DNA of 64,000 bases from Larkinella rosea (GTDB taxonomy: Bacteria > Bacteroidota > Bacteroidia > Cytophagales > Spirosomataceae), in assembly GCF_003858635.1 (NCBI RefSeq), contig NZ_RQJO01000007.1:125941-189940 (forward strand), given 5' to 3'. Each line of letters starts with the position of its first letter. The stretch's first letter is position 1. The position numbers and the translations under genes were made by a program. This document shows, in pieces, positions 53,413 to 62,860 of this stretch. Below the pieces are notes generated by a model, which was given only the letters and a program-made list of their open reading frames with translations, was not told the DNA's origin and did not search any database.

Positions 53413-54837
53413 TTAAACCGTAACGCCCCGTAGCGTGGCCGCCGTGCAATCCGTCACTAACACGTTGACATACTGGCCTTTCTGGTAATTACCTTTCGGG
53501 AAAACCACCATTTTGTTCTGGTCATTGCGGCCGCTCAGAAAGTCATCGGAACGTTTGGAAAACCCTTCGATCAATACGCGTTGTACCTTGCCAATGTGCC
53601 GTTGGTTGCGTTCCAGCGACATATCGCGCTGCAAAGCGATGATCTCGTTCAGGCGACGGAGTTTGACTTCATACGGAACGTCATCGGCGTATTTTTTAGC
53701 GGCCGGTGTGCCGGGCCGCTCCGAGTAGGCAAACATGTAACCGTAGTCGTAACGAGCATATTCCATCAACGACAGCGTGTCCTGATGCTCCTCTTCGGTT
53801 TCGGAGCAAAAACCGGAAATCATGTCGTGCGAAATGCCGCAGTCTTCTCCCAGAATGGCGCGAATCCGGTCGATTTTCTGGATATACCACTCGCGGTCGT
53901 AAGTCCGGTTCATCAGCTTGAGAATCCGGTTGTTACCGCTTTGGGCGGGCAGGTGAATATAGTTGCAGATGTTGTCGTATTTCGCCATCGTGTGCAGCAC
54001 TTCGTCGGTAATGTCTTTCGGATGTGAAGTCGAAAACCGGATGCGCAACTCGGGGTCAACGAGGGCGACGCGTTCGAGCAACTGGGCAAAATTGACTTTT
54101 TCTAACCCATCTTCCGAGGTCCATTTGTAACTGTCGACATTCTGCCCCAGCAACGTAACTTCTTTATAACCAGCCGCAGCCAGATCCTGGGCTTCGCGAA
54201 CGATCGAATGCGCATCGCGGCTGCGTTCGCGGCCCCGGGTGTAGGGAACGACGCAAAAGCTGCACATGTTGTCGCAACCCCGCATGATCGAAATGAAAGC
54301 CGTTACGCCGTTGGAATTCAGGCGGATTGGCGAAATGTCGGCGTAGGTTTCTTCGCGTGACAGAAAAACATTGACGGCTTTCTGCCCCGACTCGGCTTCT
54401 TCCACCAGTTTCGGAATATCGCGGTAGGCGTCGGGCCCGGCCACAATATCTACCATTTTTTCTTCTTCCAGCAATTTGGCTTTCAGGCGTTCGGCCATGC
54501 AGCCCAGCATGCCGACCAGCAACTCCGGTTTCCGCTTTTTCAGCACATTGAGTTGCTTCAGCCGGTTGCGAACTTTCTGCTCCGCATTGTCACGAATGGC
54601 GCAGGTGTTCAGGAAGATAACGTCAGCTTCGTCGGCGGTGGCAGTGGTGGCAAAACCGGCGTTTCGCATCACCGAAGCCACGATTTCGCTGTCCGAAAAA
54701 TTCATCTGACAACCGTAACTTTCGATGTAAAGCCGTTTTTTTCCGATGGCCAGTTCTTCTTCCAGAACCCGTGGCTCGTCAGCGCTTTCCTTGTCGGCTT
54801 CGGTCAGTATGGATAATGTCTCCGTAATGCGTCCCAT
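53413..54837 (-). CDS. miaB: tRNA-2-methylthio-N6-dimethylallyladenosine synthase MiaB
   Basis: 474 residues from the ATG at 54837. N-terminal UPF0004 domain with the three cluster-binding Cys ([34 protein letters not shown]), then the radical-SAM motif [20 protein letters not shown], and a C-terminal TRAM domain. MiaB adds the methylthio group to i6A37 in tRNAs reading UNN codons. First gene of the minus-strand run that ends with secG. Confidence 0.96.
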   Translation of the reverse strand: MGRITETLSILTEADKESADEPRVLEEELAIGKKRLYIESYGCQMNFSDSEIVASVMRNAGFATTATADEADVIFLNTCAIRDNAEQKVRNRLKQLNVLKKRKPELLVGMLGCMAERLKAKLLEEEKMVDIVAGPDAYRDIPKLVEEAESGQKAVNVFLSREETYADISPIRLNSNGVTAFISIMRGCDNMCSFCVVPYTRGRERSRDAHSIVREAQDLAAAGYKEVTLLGQNVDSYKWTSEDGLEKVNFAQLLERVALVDPELRIRFSTSHPKDITDEVLHTMAKYDNICNYIHLPAQSGNNRILKLMNRTYDREWYIQKIDRIRAILGEDCGISHDMISGFCSETEEEHQDTLSLMEYARYDYGYMFAYSERPGTPAAKKYADDVPYEVKLRRLNEIIALQRDMSLERNQRHIGKVQRVLIEGFSKRSDDFLSGRNDQNKMVVFPKGNYQKGQYVNVLVTDCTAATLRGVTV

Positions 54838-55052
54838 AAAATATTGTATCAAAAATCGCTTCTGTCGGAGGGTCAGGATTTGCCGTTTCCCGCAGAGAAA
54901 ATTCTCAGCGCTTCGTTAAAACTTTACAAGCTAAACCCAAAATGACCCCCTTCATTCAAAACCGGTCATTCGTAAACGAAACATCAAAGTTACGAAGATT
55001 TTAGGGAACTGTGACAGTTTGTCAGGTAGGAAAGTATCGACGGCAAAAACCG

Positions 55053-57695
55053 CTAGAACGGATACCCGATTCCGAAGTTGATAACGAGCGGATTGGGTCC
55101 TTTGAACATTTTATCAAACCGGAATTTGGGCAAAAAGAAACGTTCATCGATCAGATCGCCGGGGTTTTTACCGGGAACCGTGTAGCCGGTTCCGTCGGGG
55201 TTGGGGGAGTAGATGTAGTAGCGGGAAGGATCGTAAACCTTAACCGCCCCGTCGAGCCGAATAATGAAGAATGAAAAATCGATGCGCAATCCAATACCGG
55301 AGCCGACGGCAATTTGCCGAATAAATTGGGGAGAAATATTTTCACCCGTTCGATTGACGTTGTTCCGTAATGTCCAGACGTTCCCGGCATCCACGAAAAA
55401 AGCCCCGTTGATGTCGCCCCCCAGGTGAAAAAGGTGCGTTCGCAACTCGGCCGATCCTTCCAGAATGATATCGCCGGGTTGTTCGAAATCGTAGCGAAAC
55501 TGGCCGGGTCGTTTCGGATTAAAGATCGGCACCAGCGGATTGTCGCTTTTGGAATACGGAATCGACGAGCCCGGACCCAGTCGGCGGGGAAGCCAGGCCC
55601 GGATGCTGTTGCTGCCACCGGCGAAAAAGAGCTTTTCGTACGGGGCGGTTTTGTTGTCGCCGTAACCAATCACCATGCCCGTGTTGATTCGAAAAGCCAA
55701 TGTGGTTTTGGAACGGACTGGGATGTAATGCCGGAAATCAACGCTGCCCCGCAGGTATTTGTAATACTGCAAACCGCTTGTGGCAGTGGTTTTGAAAAAG
55801 CTTTTAAGTTGCTCGTTACTGAAAAAATTTAAGGTAGTACCACCGGATTCCAGCGATAATCGCAGAAAATTCGCCCGCCGGTTTTGCCCCAGCACGTTCG
55901 TGTTGTAGGTATAGGTGAAGCTGATGCTGGAAGCGAAGGCGCTTAAAAAACTTCGTTGAATAGTACTTCCCAACGAATCCTGCGTCTTTAAATAAGCCCG
56001 GAAAGCATCGCCATCCTCTCCCGGTTTGATGGACGCTTTTAGGTAATTAACGTCGGCAATCACAAAATTATACTGGTGTTTATTGTTTTTCAGCCAGTTG
56101 TACGACAATGCCGTCCGTAAAAGTCGACGGCCATAATCAGGGCGGCTGGTGTAGTTATAGCCTAAACTGACCTGCGTACGTGGACTCAGCCGATTGAACA
56201 AAAACCGGGCTTTTCCCGGAAATACAATGTGCGGGAAAATCAGCGACGTATTGATCCCTAATTCCTGGGCAATGCCAACCCCGCTGCCGGACAACGCAAA
56301 ACCAGTCTGGGCTTCAAAACCGTACCGAACCGCCGTCTCGAACGTGCCCAAACCGCTGAAAATATTATGAACCCGGAACGAAGCCGTGCCGAACGGACCC
56401 GGATAGCCCTGTCCCTGGTACAACACGAAAACCCCGCCTTCGCTGGTCAGTTCGTATTTGTCGATCGGAATCAGATTGATACGGGTTCTGAGATGCCCTT
56501 TCGTCGTATCCGTAAAGCTGATGTTGGCAAATCGGAACTGGTTCAGCAGAAACAACTGCCGCTGGCTGTCCTGGTAATTTCTGAGACGATACAGGCTATC
56601 GGGCCGCAGAAAAATCCGGCTGTCGAGCAAGCGAAGCGAATAATTTTGCTGACCCAGGTAAAACCGCAGGCCATTATACCGCGTGGTGTCGAGCGAAGCC
56701 CGGTCTTCGGCCCGCGCCACCCGCACTTCCACTTCGCCGATCCGAAAAACCGGGTGGCGCGGCTGCCCGGGCGGATTGGCAATTTTTACCCAGATGTTGA
56801 GGTTACGGAACGCTGAGTCGGTGCTGAGCGACCGCGCCGAATCAACATCGAGCGGCAGCGGAATGTATTGCCGGGTAAAGCTGTAATAACCGTTGTTGCG
56901 CAGTAATTCTTCAATCCGGATTCGCTCGGTTTCGATCTTTTCGGCATTGTAACGTTCCCCGGTTTTCAGCGCTGAAGAACGGGCGAGGGTGGGGCGCACA
57001 ATGGTGTCGACGCGCGGATCGGCGATCTGGTAGGTGATCTTGTTGAGGTGAAACGGAATGTTCTCGGTGATGTTGTAAGTCACGCGTACCCGGCGGCCCA
57101 GCGTTCGGTTACTATCGACCGAATACGACGCTTTTCCCAGAAAAAAACCGTTGTTGAACAAAAACCGCTGCATTTTCTGCGCGTTTTCTTTGGCGTCGGT
57201 TTCGTAAAAAAAGGCGGGCGGTTCGCCCAGGGAGCGCATGACCCAGTTGCCTTCTTCGGCACGTCGGCGCAATCGGGTGAGTTGGCGGTTGAATCGTTTC
57301 TGTTCTTTTCGGTACGATTTGGTCGAATCCGGTTTTTCGGTAAACTGGTCATATTCTTTGCGTTTGGCTTCCAGCTCGCGCTGGGCGGCTGCCTGATCGT
57401 AGGTTCGGGAACCCAGTCGATAGAACCAGAGGGCGGGGGTGATGGGCAAACGCAAAATCCGGCGGTTAGGCCGCTGGGGAATGAGTGCTTCGAAATCAGA
57501 ACTGGGTAATGTCCGGTTTCCGCGAACGGTCTGGCTAAAGAGGAGATACTGGTTTTTTTGTAAATTTTCCGAACTTACGCAACCCGAAAGGCCGGAGAGC
57601 AGACCGGCACTTAAAACTAAAAAACTGATCGTACGAACCACGCATTTCGGATTACAGCTTAGGATGCTTCCCCATATTTTGTAATTCGTACGCAT
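55053..57695 (-). CDS. tamL: TamL-like BamA-family outer-membrane lipoprotein
   Basis: 880 residues from the ATG at 57695; the frame continues to 57737 but would then overlap the divergent gene. A lipobox (GLLSGLSGC, Cys39) ends a long signal region. POTRA-like segments follow (YNITENIPFHLNKITYQIAD, FRIGEVEVRVA), then a 16-strand surface-antigen barrel: RTQVSLGYNYTSRPDY, the GGSNSIRAWLPRRLGPGS latch region, and a terminal strand ending INFGIGYPF. This lipid-anchored TamA variant is Bacteroidota-specific and works with TamB, whose gene is not in the window. Divergent from a SpoU methyltransferase gene, a conserved pairing. Confidence 0.9.
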   Translation of the reverse strand: MRTNYKIWGSILSCNPKCVVRTISFLVLSAGLLSGLSGCVSSENLQKNQYLLFSQTVRGNRTLPSSDFEALIPQRPNRRILRLPITPALWFYRLGSRTYDQAAAQRELEAKRKEYDQFTEKPDSTKSYRKEQKRFNRQLTRLRRRAEEGNWVMRSLGEPPAFFYETDAKENAQKMQRFLFNNGFFLGKASYSVDSNRTLGRRVRVTYNITENIPFHLNKITYQIADPRVDTIVRPTLARSSALKTGERYNAEKIETERIRIEELLRNNGYYSFTRQYIPLPLDVDSARSLSTDSAFRNLNIWVKIANPPGQPRHPVFRIGEVEVRVARAEDRASLDTTRYNGLRFYLGQQNYSLRLLDSRIFLRPDSLYRLRNYQDSQRQLFLLNQFRFANISFTDTTKGHLRTRINLIPIDKYELTSEGGVFVLYQGQGYPGPFGTASFRVHNIFSGLGTFETAVRYGFEAQTGFALSGSGVGIAQELGINTSLIFPHIVFPGKARFLFNRLSPRTQVSLGYNYTSRPDYGRRLLRTALSYNWLKNNKHQYNFVIADVNYLKASIKPGEDGDAFRAYLKTQDSLGSTIQRSFLSAFASSISFTYTYNTNVLGQNRRANFLRLSLESGGTTLNFFSNEQLKSFFKTTATSGLQYYKYLRGSVDFRHYIPVRSKTTLAFRINTGMVIGYGDNKTAPYEKLFFAGGSNSIRAWLPRRLGPGSSIPYSKSDNPLVPIFNPKRPGQFRYDFEQPGDIILEGSAELRTHLFHLGGDINGAFFVDAGNVWTLRNNVNRTGENISPQFIRQIAVGSGIGLRIDFSFFIIRLDGAVKVYDPSRYYIYSPNPDGTGYTVPGKNPGDLIDERFFLPKFRFDKMFKGPNPLVINFGIGYPF

Positions 57696-57714
57696 TAATC
57701 CGTATTTTCTTGCC

Positions 57715-58479
57715 ATGATTTCCAAATCGCTTAGCAAATATATCCAGTCGCTGCATCAGAAAAAATACCGGCAGGAACACGGCGCCTTTTTGGTCGAGGG
57801 TGCCATTGATGTACTTGAATTGTGCGCATCAGATTATCAGATGGAATTGCTGTTTGTAACGGAGCCATTTTACAAAGAAAACGCCGGGTTGCTGGATAAA
57901 CAACGGGTGCGAATGGAAATGGTTTCGGCCGACGATCTGAAACGGGTCGGTACGCTGGTGGTCAACGAAGCGGCCCTAGCCGTAGCTAAAACGAAAGAAA
58001 ACCGGTTTTTAGTGGCTGAAACTGACGAGTTTGTGCTGGTGCTGGACGACATCCGTGATCCCGGAAACCTCGGTACCATTCTCCGGATTGCCGACTGGTA
58101 CGGGATTCGGAAACTAATCTGCTCGCAGTCGACCGCCGATGTCTACAACCCCAAAGTCATCTCGGCCAGCAAAGGGTCTTTTACGCGGGTGGAATGGTAT
58201 TACTGCGATTTGACTACCTACTTAACGGCGGTTTCGAAACCGGTTTTTGGGGCTTTTCTGGCTGGCGAAAACGTGCACTCGCAGGACTTCGGAAAATCGG
58301 GTTACCTCGTGATGGGAAATGAAGCAAATGGCATTAGCTTTGAAGTGGAAAAGCTTGTCAGTAAGCGCATTACGATACCGCGCTACGGTCAGGCCGAATC
58401 CCTGAATGTGGGCATTGCCACGGCGATCATCTGCGACAACCTGCGCCGGACCGAAACCGCTCAGGGGGGAGCAAAATAA
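57715..58479 (+). CDS. TrmH/SpoU family RNA methyltransferase
   Basis: 254 residues. A small N-terminal substrate-binding domain (KYIQSLHQKKYRQEHGAFLV) precedes the SPOUT fold with its three motifs: LDDIRDPGNLGTILRIADWY, VMGNEANGIS and IPRYGQAESLNVGIATAII. It transfers methyl from AdoMet to a ribose 2'-O of rRNA or tRNA; target not predictable. The start is 19 bp from the divergent tamL start. A good terminator follows. Confidence 0.93.
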   Translation: MISKSLSKYIQSLHQKKYRQEHGAFLVEGAIDVLELCASDYQMELLFVTEPFYKENAGLLDKQRVRMEMVSADDLKRVGTLVVNEAALAVAKTKENRFLVAETDEFVLVLDDIRDPGNLGTILRIADWYGIRKLICSQSTADVYNPKVISASKGSFTRVEWYYCDLTTYLTAVSKPVFGAFLAGENVHSQDFGKSGYLVMGNEANGISFEVEKLVSKRITIPRYGQAESLNVGIATAIICDNLRRTETAQGGAK

Positions 58480-58516
58480 AAGTAGCCCTGTTCAACGCAA
58501 GGCTACTTTTACTGCT
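58478..58516 (+). terminator. Terminator after the SpoU gene
   Basis: AAAAGTAGCC (58478-58487) pairs with GGCTACTTTT (58501-58510), followed by a T-containing tail. Confidence 0.75.
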
Positions 58517-58582
58517 TTCTTAACCTAAACTAAATGTACATATTGTTTACAAAAATACGACCGGGGGAGGGCTCTACATTTA

Positions 58583-58596
58583 CCCCAAATTGGGGG
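58583..58596. promoter_or_regulatory. C4/G4 dyad site 1 (CCCCAAATTGGGGG)
   Basis: Near-perfect palindrome CCCCAA-A-TTGGGG about 65 bp upstream of the histidine kinase start. One of four C4/G4 dyads in this locus. Confidence 0.45.
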
Positions 58597-58620
58597 ATTT
58601 ATTAGAAACCGGAGATGGCG

Positions 58621-58628
58621 TAAATTTG
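58621..58628 (+). promoter_or_regulatory. Bacteroidota -7 element TAAATTTG of the histidine kinase gene
   Basis: Matches TAnnTTTG. With usual spacing, transcription would start at about 58635, directly at dyad site 2. A -33 TTTG box is not exact. Confidence 0.5.
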
Positions 58629-58635
58629 TGAAACA

Positions 58636-58652
58636 GGGGGATTTTATCCCCC
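58636..58652. promoter_or_regulatory. C4/G4 dyad site 2 (GGGGGATTTTATCCCCC)
   Basis: Perfect 6-bp stem GGGGGA/TCCCCC with loop TTTTA, seven bases before the kinase ATG. It would lie at the very 5' end of the mRNA, so it may be an operator at the start site, an mRNA-stabilising hairpin, or a translation block. Confidence 0.5.
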
Positions 58653-58659
58653 AGGACTG

Positions 58660-61600
58660 ATGAAAAGAAATCTAAGCGTATTGCTGCTCTGTCTGAGCTG
58701 GGTGACGGCGTTCACCCAGGCGATCAAAAGCCTGCCGTCGGGTAGTTCGCTGGAGTCGCGCGGAAGGGTGATAAAATTTCTGGATCAGATTTCGGTTGAT
58801 AATGGTCTGTCCCAGAGTGGTGTTGACTGTATTTTAAAAGACAGCCGGGGCTATGTTTGGTTCGGGACGCAGGACGGTTTAAACCGCTACGATGGCTACC
58901 AGATCACGCATTACAAACACAATCCGTTTGATGCAACGACCATTTCCCACGACCAGATTATGTCGTTGTATGAAGATGCGCACGGGAAAATCTGGGTCGG
59001 AACCGTCAATGGATTGAGTGAATACGACCCCGTGACCGGGCGGTTTCGACGTCACCAGAATTTGCTGGAACCCAAACGGCGTCGCTATGGCCTGACCACC
59101 ATCAACGCCATTACCGCCGACCGCTTCGGCACCTTGTGGCTCGCAACGAGCTGGGGACTCAAACGTCTCGTTTTCAAGAACCCAAAGCAATACGACGTTA
59201 TTCATTACACCATTGAGAACGAAGACGACCGGCGGGCGCAGGTGATCAATACGCTCCTCATCGACCCGAGCGGAATGCTCTGGATTGGGACCGGAAACGG
59301 CCTGGCTGAGCTACATCTCACGAAACCCGGCCCCGTTCAGGCTAAACCGGCCCCCGTTAACGTGGTGGCCTGTACCGAACAGATGACGTATCAATTGCCC
59401 GGTGCCTGGGTAAAATCGCTGGCTGCGGATGAGTTTGGAACGATTTGGGTCGGAACCGCCAGCGGAATCGCCCGGATCAATCCGAAGTTGGGGCAATCGG
59501 AACTGTATCCGGAAATTGGGGAACAAATTGGCGATCTTCCGATTTCGTCACTTCACATCGATCGGTATAACGTGCTGTGGATCAGTACCCAGAAGCGGGG
59601 TATTTACCGGTTTAAGATTGTCAGCGACCAGCACATTCGCTTCATTGACAGCATTCAGGAAGACTTGTTCGCGAAAAAAGGGTTGAAAACCGGGATCATC
59701 AACACGATTTACGAAGGTCCTGCTCCACTGGAAGATATTGTCTGGATTGGAACACACGATGCCGGTGTGCAGGTCTACAGCCGGTCGAAAAATACCTTCC
59801 GGCAATGGCCCATCATCACGAACCGCATGCAGTCGTCGGCCGCCGGTCTGGTGTTTGCCGTCACGACCGACCACATGGGCAAACTCTGGATCGGAACGCA
59901 CGAGGGACTGATTCAGATCGACCGCTTAACGTCGGCCATGCAGCGGTTTCGGGGCAACCCGAATGACCCTCACAGTTTGAGCAGCGACAAAATTCAGTGC
60001 CTGCGCGAGGACCGGAAAGGCAATCTGTGGGTCGGCACGATGGAAGGCCTGTATCGGTACGACCGGCAGCACAACCGGTTTGACGCCCGGCTGCCGGGCA
60101 CGGGGAAAGAGTTGACTGCGAGAGGGGGGGAAAAGGGCGATGGTGTGCTGAGTCTGTACGAAGACCGGGCTGGGAATCTGTGGGTTGGCGGGTACTCAAG
60201 TCTGCGAAAAATTGACGCAAAAACCGGTCAGGTAAGCTCATATCGCCATGATCCAAAAGATCCGAACAGCTTGCGGGCGTTCATTGTCTATGCCATTCAG
60301 GAAGACCGGAACGGGATGATCTGGGTCGGGACCGGTTTTGGGTTGAATAAAATCAACTTGGAAACCGGAAAAATCACCCACTATGAGAACAATCCGAAAG
60401 ATCCGCACAGCCTGATTGGCGAACAGGTGCTGGGCTTTCTGCGCGACAGCAAAGACCGGTTTTGGGTTTGCAGCAACAAGGGGTTCAGCAAAATGGTGTA
60501 CGGGAAGAACGGCGAGGAGCGGTTTATTCATTACACCGAACGGCAGGGTTTGCCCAATGAACTCGTTTACGGCGCTTTGGAAGACGCCCATGGACGCATC
60601 TGGATGAGCACGAACCTCGGTCTGTCGTGTTTTGACCCGGCACGGGAAAAATTTGAAAACTACGATATCAATGACGGCCTGACGATCAACGAGTTCAATA
60701 TGAATGCGTACCACCAGGCCGCCGACGGCGAGCTGTTTTTCGGCGGTATCGGCTCGCTGGTGAGTTTTCTGCCCCTGCGTATGGTTAAAAACCGGCACTT
60801 GCCGCGGGTGGTGCTGACGTCGTTCAAGAAGTTTGAAAAACCGGTGAATGTCGATAGCCTGCTGGCTAAAACCGGTCGGATCGAGATTCTGCCCGGCGAA
60901 AATTTCTTCTCGTTCTCGTTCGCAGCACTGGATTATACGAATTCGCACAAGAATCAATATGCGTATAAGCTGGAGGGTTTCCAGGACGGCTGGATTGAAA
61001 GCGGGGTGCGCCGGTACGTCAGTTTTACCAATCTGAAACCGGGTGAATATGTGCTGAAAGTTCGGGGTTCCAACAGCGACGGCGTGTGGAGCGATGCGAA
61101 TATGCTGCGGATTCCAATTACGGTTTTGCCGCCCTTCTGGCAAACGTGGTGGTTTATGCTGACACTGGTTACGGTCATCGGAGCCGCCACCTGGCTGGTG
61201 TACAATTACCGGGTGAAAAAGAAAGTGGAACACCTGCTGGAACTGGAGCGGGTGACGCTGGCCGAAAACGAACGCGTTCGGAAAATGGCTGCGCAGGATT
61301 TGCACGATGAATTCGGCAACACGATTACCCGGATTTCGATGCTGACCGAAATCATCAAGAACAAACTGAACGGGCACGGCGCGGAGATTTCACCGTTACT
61401 GACCAAAATCAGCGACAACAGCAACCGGCTTTATCAGGGCACCAAGGATTTTATCTGGGCGATCAATCCCGAACACGACAATTTTCTGGAGATTGCCATT
61501 CGGTTGAAAGATTTCGGCGACGACGTTTTCGACCGGAGCCGAATCACCTTTGAAGCCACCGGCATTGTCGACGATCTGCGGAAAGCGGTTTTGCCGGTCG

Positions 61601-61890
61601 GCACGAGCCGCCACCTGATTTTTCTGTTCAAGGAAGCCATGAGCAACACGCTGAAACATTCGCAGGCCACGACATCGCAGATTCATTTTGCAATGCTGAA
61701 CCGGCGGATCGAGGTGCAATGGAAAGACAACGGCATCGGTATTCAGCCAAGTAACAAATCGTCGGTTGGCAACGGGCTGCACAACATCCGCAGCCGGGCC
61801 GAAAAAATTGGCGGAAAAGTAGACATTACATCGGAAATTTTGGAAGGTACCACCGTTACGTTTCGGATGGATATCCCGCACATTGGGTGA
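58660..61890 (+). CDS. Propeller-type sensor histidine kinase (HisKA_3 class)
   Basis: 1,076 residues. Signal peptide (LLLCLSWVTAFTQA), then two-component-regulator propeller repeats to about 720 (DNGLSQSGVDCILKDSRGYV, FGTQDGLNRYDGY, repeated WVGT blades), a Y_Y_Y domain, one transmembrane helix (WWFMLTLVTVIGAATWLVYN, near 828-848), then a HisKA_3 dimerisation domain with the phosphate-accepting His in AQDLHDEFGNTITR (about 882) and a HATPase with EAMSNTLKHS and WKDNGIGIQP. There is no receiver or DNA-binding domain, so it must signal to a separate regulator, almost certainly the NarL-type protein encoded 123 bp downstream. Confidence 0.94.
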   Translation: MKRNLSVLLLCLSWVTAFTQAIKSLPSGSSLESRGRVIKFLDQISVDNGLSQSGVDCILKDSRGYVWFGTQDGLNRYDGYQITHYKHNPFDATTISHDQIMSLYEDAHGKIWVGTVNGLSEYDPVTGRFRRHQNLLEPKRRRYGLTTINAITADRFGTLWLATSWGLKRLVFKNPKQYDVIHYTIENEDDRRAQVINTLLIDPSGMLWIGTGNGLAELHLTKPGPVQAKPAPVNVVACTEQMTYQLPGAWVKSLAADEFGTIWVGTASGIARINPKLGQSELYPEIGEQIGDLPISSLHIDRYNVLWISTQKRGIYRFKIVSDQHIRFIDSIQEDLFAKKGLKTGIINTIYEGPAPLEDIVWIGTHDAGVQVYSRSKNTFRQWPIITNRMQSSAAGLVFAVTTDHMGKLWIGTHEGLIQIDRLTSAMQRFRGNPNDPHSLSSDKIQCLREDRKGNLWVGTMEGLYRYDRQHNRFDARLPGTGKELTARGGEKGDGVLSLYEDRAGNLWVGGYSSLRKIDAKTGQVSSYRHDPKDPNSLRAFIVYAIQEDRNGMIWVGTGFGLNKINLETGKITHYENNPKDPHSLIGEQVLGFLRDSKDRFWVCSNKGFSKMVYGKNGEERFIHYTERQGLPNELVYGALEDAHGRIWMSTNLGLSCFDPAREKFENYDINDGLTINEFNMNAYHQAADGELFFGGIGSLVSFLPLRMVKNRHLPRVVLTSFKKFEKPVNVDSLLAKTGRIEILPGENFFSFSFAALDYTNSHKNQYAYKLEGFQDGWIESGVRRYVSFTNLKPGEYVLKVRGSNSDGVWSDANMLRIPITVLPPFWQTWWFMLTLVTVIGAATWLVYNYRVKKKVEHLLELERVTLAENERVRKMAAQDLHDEFGNTITRISMLTEIIKNKLNGHGAEISPLLTKISDNSNRLYQGTKDFIWAINPEHDNFLEIAIRLKDFGDDVFDRSRITFEATGIVDDLRKAVLPVGTSRHLIFLFKEAMSNTLKHSQATTSQIHFAMLNRRIEVQWKDNGIGIQPSNKSSVGNGLHNIRSRAEKIGGKVDITSEILEGTTVTFRMDIPHIG

Positions 61891-61985
61891 AAACCCGAAC
61901 AACCGCTTCATCGACATTCCTTTCGTAAAGACAATTGCTCCGTTGGTGTAATAACGGGGTTACTTGGCCTAAAAAAGTAGTTACT

Positions 61986-61993
61986 TACTTTCG
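61986..61993 (+). promoter_or_regulatory. Promoter -7-like element TACTTTCG before the response regulator
   Basis: TACTTTCG is a one-base variant of TAnnTTTG, 28 bp upstream of the regulator ATG. It suggests the regulator can be transcribed separately from the kinase. Confidence 0.4.
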
Positions 61994-62013
61994 CAAACTC
62001 TAATGAACACACT

Positions 62014-62664
62014 ATGAATGTAGCTCAACTATTACGCAGTCCGCAGACGATACGGATTTGCATTGTGGAGGATGACAATCTGATTCGCGACGGTTTCGCC
62101 CTGCTCATTAACAGCACCTACGGTTTCAAGATCGTAAACACGTATCACCGCTGTGAGGATGCGATCAAAAACCTCCTTTCTGACGCTCCCGACGTCGTTT
62201 TGATGGACATTGAGTTGCCGGGCATGAACGGGATCGAGGGGATTGCCCGAATTAAGAAACTCCGCCCGAAAACGAATATCATCGTGGTTTCGGTGTACGA
62301 AAATGACGAGCTGGTGTTCAAGGCATTGTGCGCCGGTGCGGGTGGTTATCTGACCAAAAACATGCAGCCGACGCGGCTTCTGGAAGCCATTCGGGACATT
62401 CAGGAAGGAGGGGCACCGATGAGTACGAACATCGCCCGCATGGTAGTGGCGTCGTTTCAGAAAAACCGCAACTCACCCCTGACGGCGCGGGAAACCGAAG
62501 TGCTGGAGTTGCTGTCGAAAGGGAAAAGTTACACCACCATTGCCGAACAATTGTTCGTGGACAAAGAGACCATCCGGACGCACATCAAGAATATTTACTG
62601 GAAACTCGAAGTTCATTCCAAAGCGGAGGCTATTGAAAAAGCGATCAAAGAAAGGTTGATTTAA
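62014..62664 (+). CDS. NarL/LuxR-type response regulator
   Basis: 216 residues. Receiver domain with acidic pair EDD (CIVEDDNLIRDGFALL), phospho-acceptor Asp in VVLMDIELPGMNG (about 64), and Lys in GGYLTKNMQ; then a LuxR-type HTH (LTARETEVLELLSKGKSYTT, VDKETIRTHIKNIYWKLEVH). It is the likely partner of the propeller kinase upstream and a candidate regulator of the SusC/RagA gene downstream. A four-codon ORF (MNTL, 62003-62017) overlaps its start codon. Confidence 0.95.
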   Translation: MNVAQLLRSPQTIRICIVEDDNLIRDGFALLINSTYGFKIVNTYHRCEDAIKNLLSDAPDVVLMDIELPGMNGIEGIARIKKLRPKTNIIVVSVYENDELVFKALCAGAGGYLTKNMQPTRLLEAIRDIQEGGAPMSTNIARMVVASFQKNRNSPLTARETEVLELLSKGKSYTTIAEQLFVDKETIRTHIKNIYWKLEVHSKAEAIEKAIKERLI

Positions 62665-62673
62665 ACGAGAAAA

Positions 62674-62690
62674 TCCCCTTTTCTGGGGTA
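62674..62690. promoter_or_regulatory. C4/G4 dyad site 3 (TCCCCttttctGGGGTA)
   Basis: CCCC-N6-GGGG immediately after the response regulator stop and about 25 bp upstream of a TACTTTTG promoter element. Confidence 0.4.
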
Positions 62691-62712
62691 GAGGGCCACC
62701 CACACCTTCCCG

Positions 62713-62720
62713 TACTTTTG
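62713..62720 (+). promoter_or_regulatory. Bacteroidota -7 element TACTTTTG
   Basis: Matches TAnnTTTG. It lies 233 bp upstream of the SusC/RagA start and about 105 bp upstream of an intrinsic terminator. Confidence 0.5.
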
Positions 62721-62725
62721 TGGTG

Positions 62726-62851
62726 TTCGAAGCGTGCGCAGGGCAACTGGCAGTGTGCTGACCGACAAAAAAATGAAGGTTCCGGTAATTCTGAACCTGA
62801 TCTATGAGATGAACGTAAGCAGAAAAAACCAGCCGTTTCGGCTGGTTTTTT
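62726..62851 (+). ncRNA. Candidate small RNA or attenuated leader upstream of susC-like gene
   Basis: Bounded by the TACTTTTG element (62713-62720) and a strong intrinsic terminator (62823-62851), giving a predicted transcript of about 125 nucleotides. No convincing ORF: the frame from ATG 62773 runs through the terminator. It could be a free small RNA or the leader of the receptor mRNA whose read-through is regulated. Confidence 0.35.
62823..62851 (+). terminator. Strong intrinsic terminator before the SusC/RagA gene
   Basis: AAAAAACCAGCC-GTTTC-GGCTGGTTTTTT, a 12-bp perfect stem ending in a T run; it can work on both strands. Confidence 0.85.
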
Positions 62852-62860
62852 CTGTTAATA

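Noticed and set aside
60238-61377. Minus-strand 379-codon frame
   Set aside because: Antisense to the histidine kinase gene, with no recognisable domain; a product of high-GC third positions.
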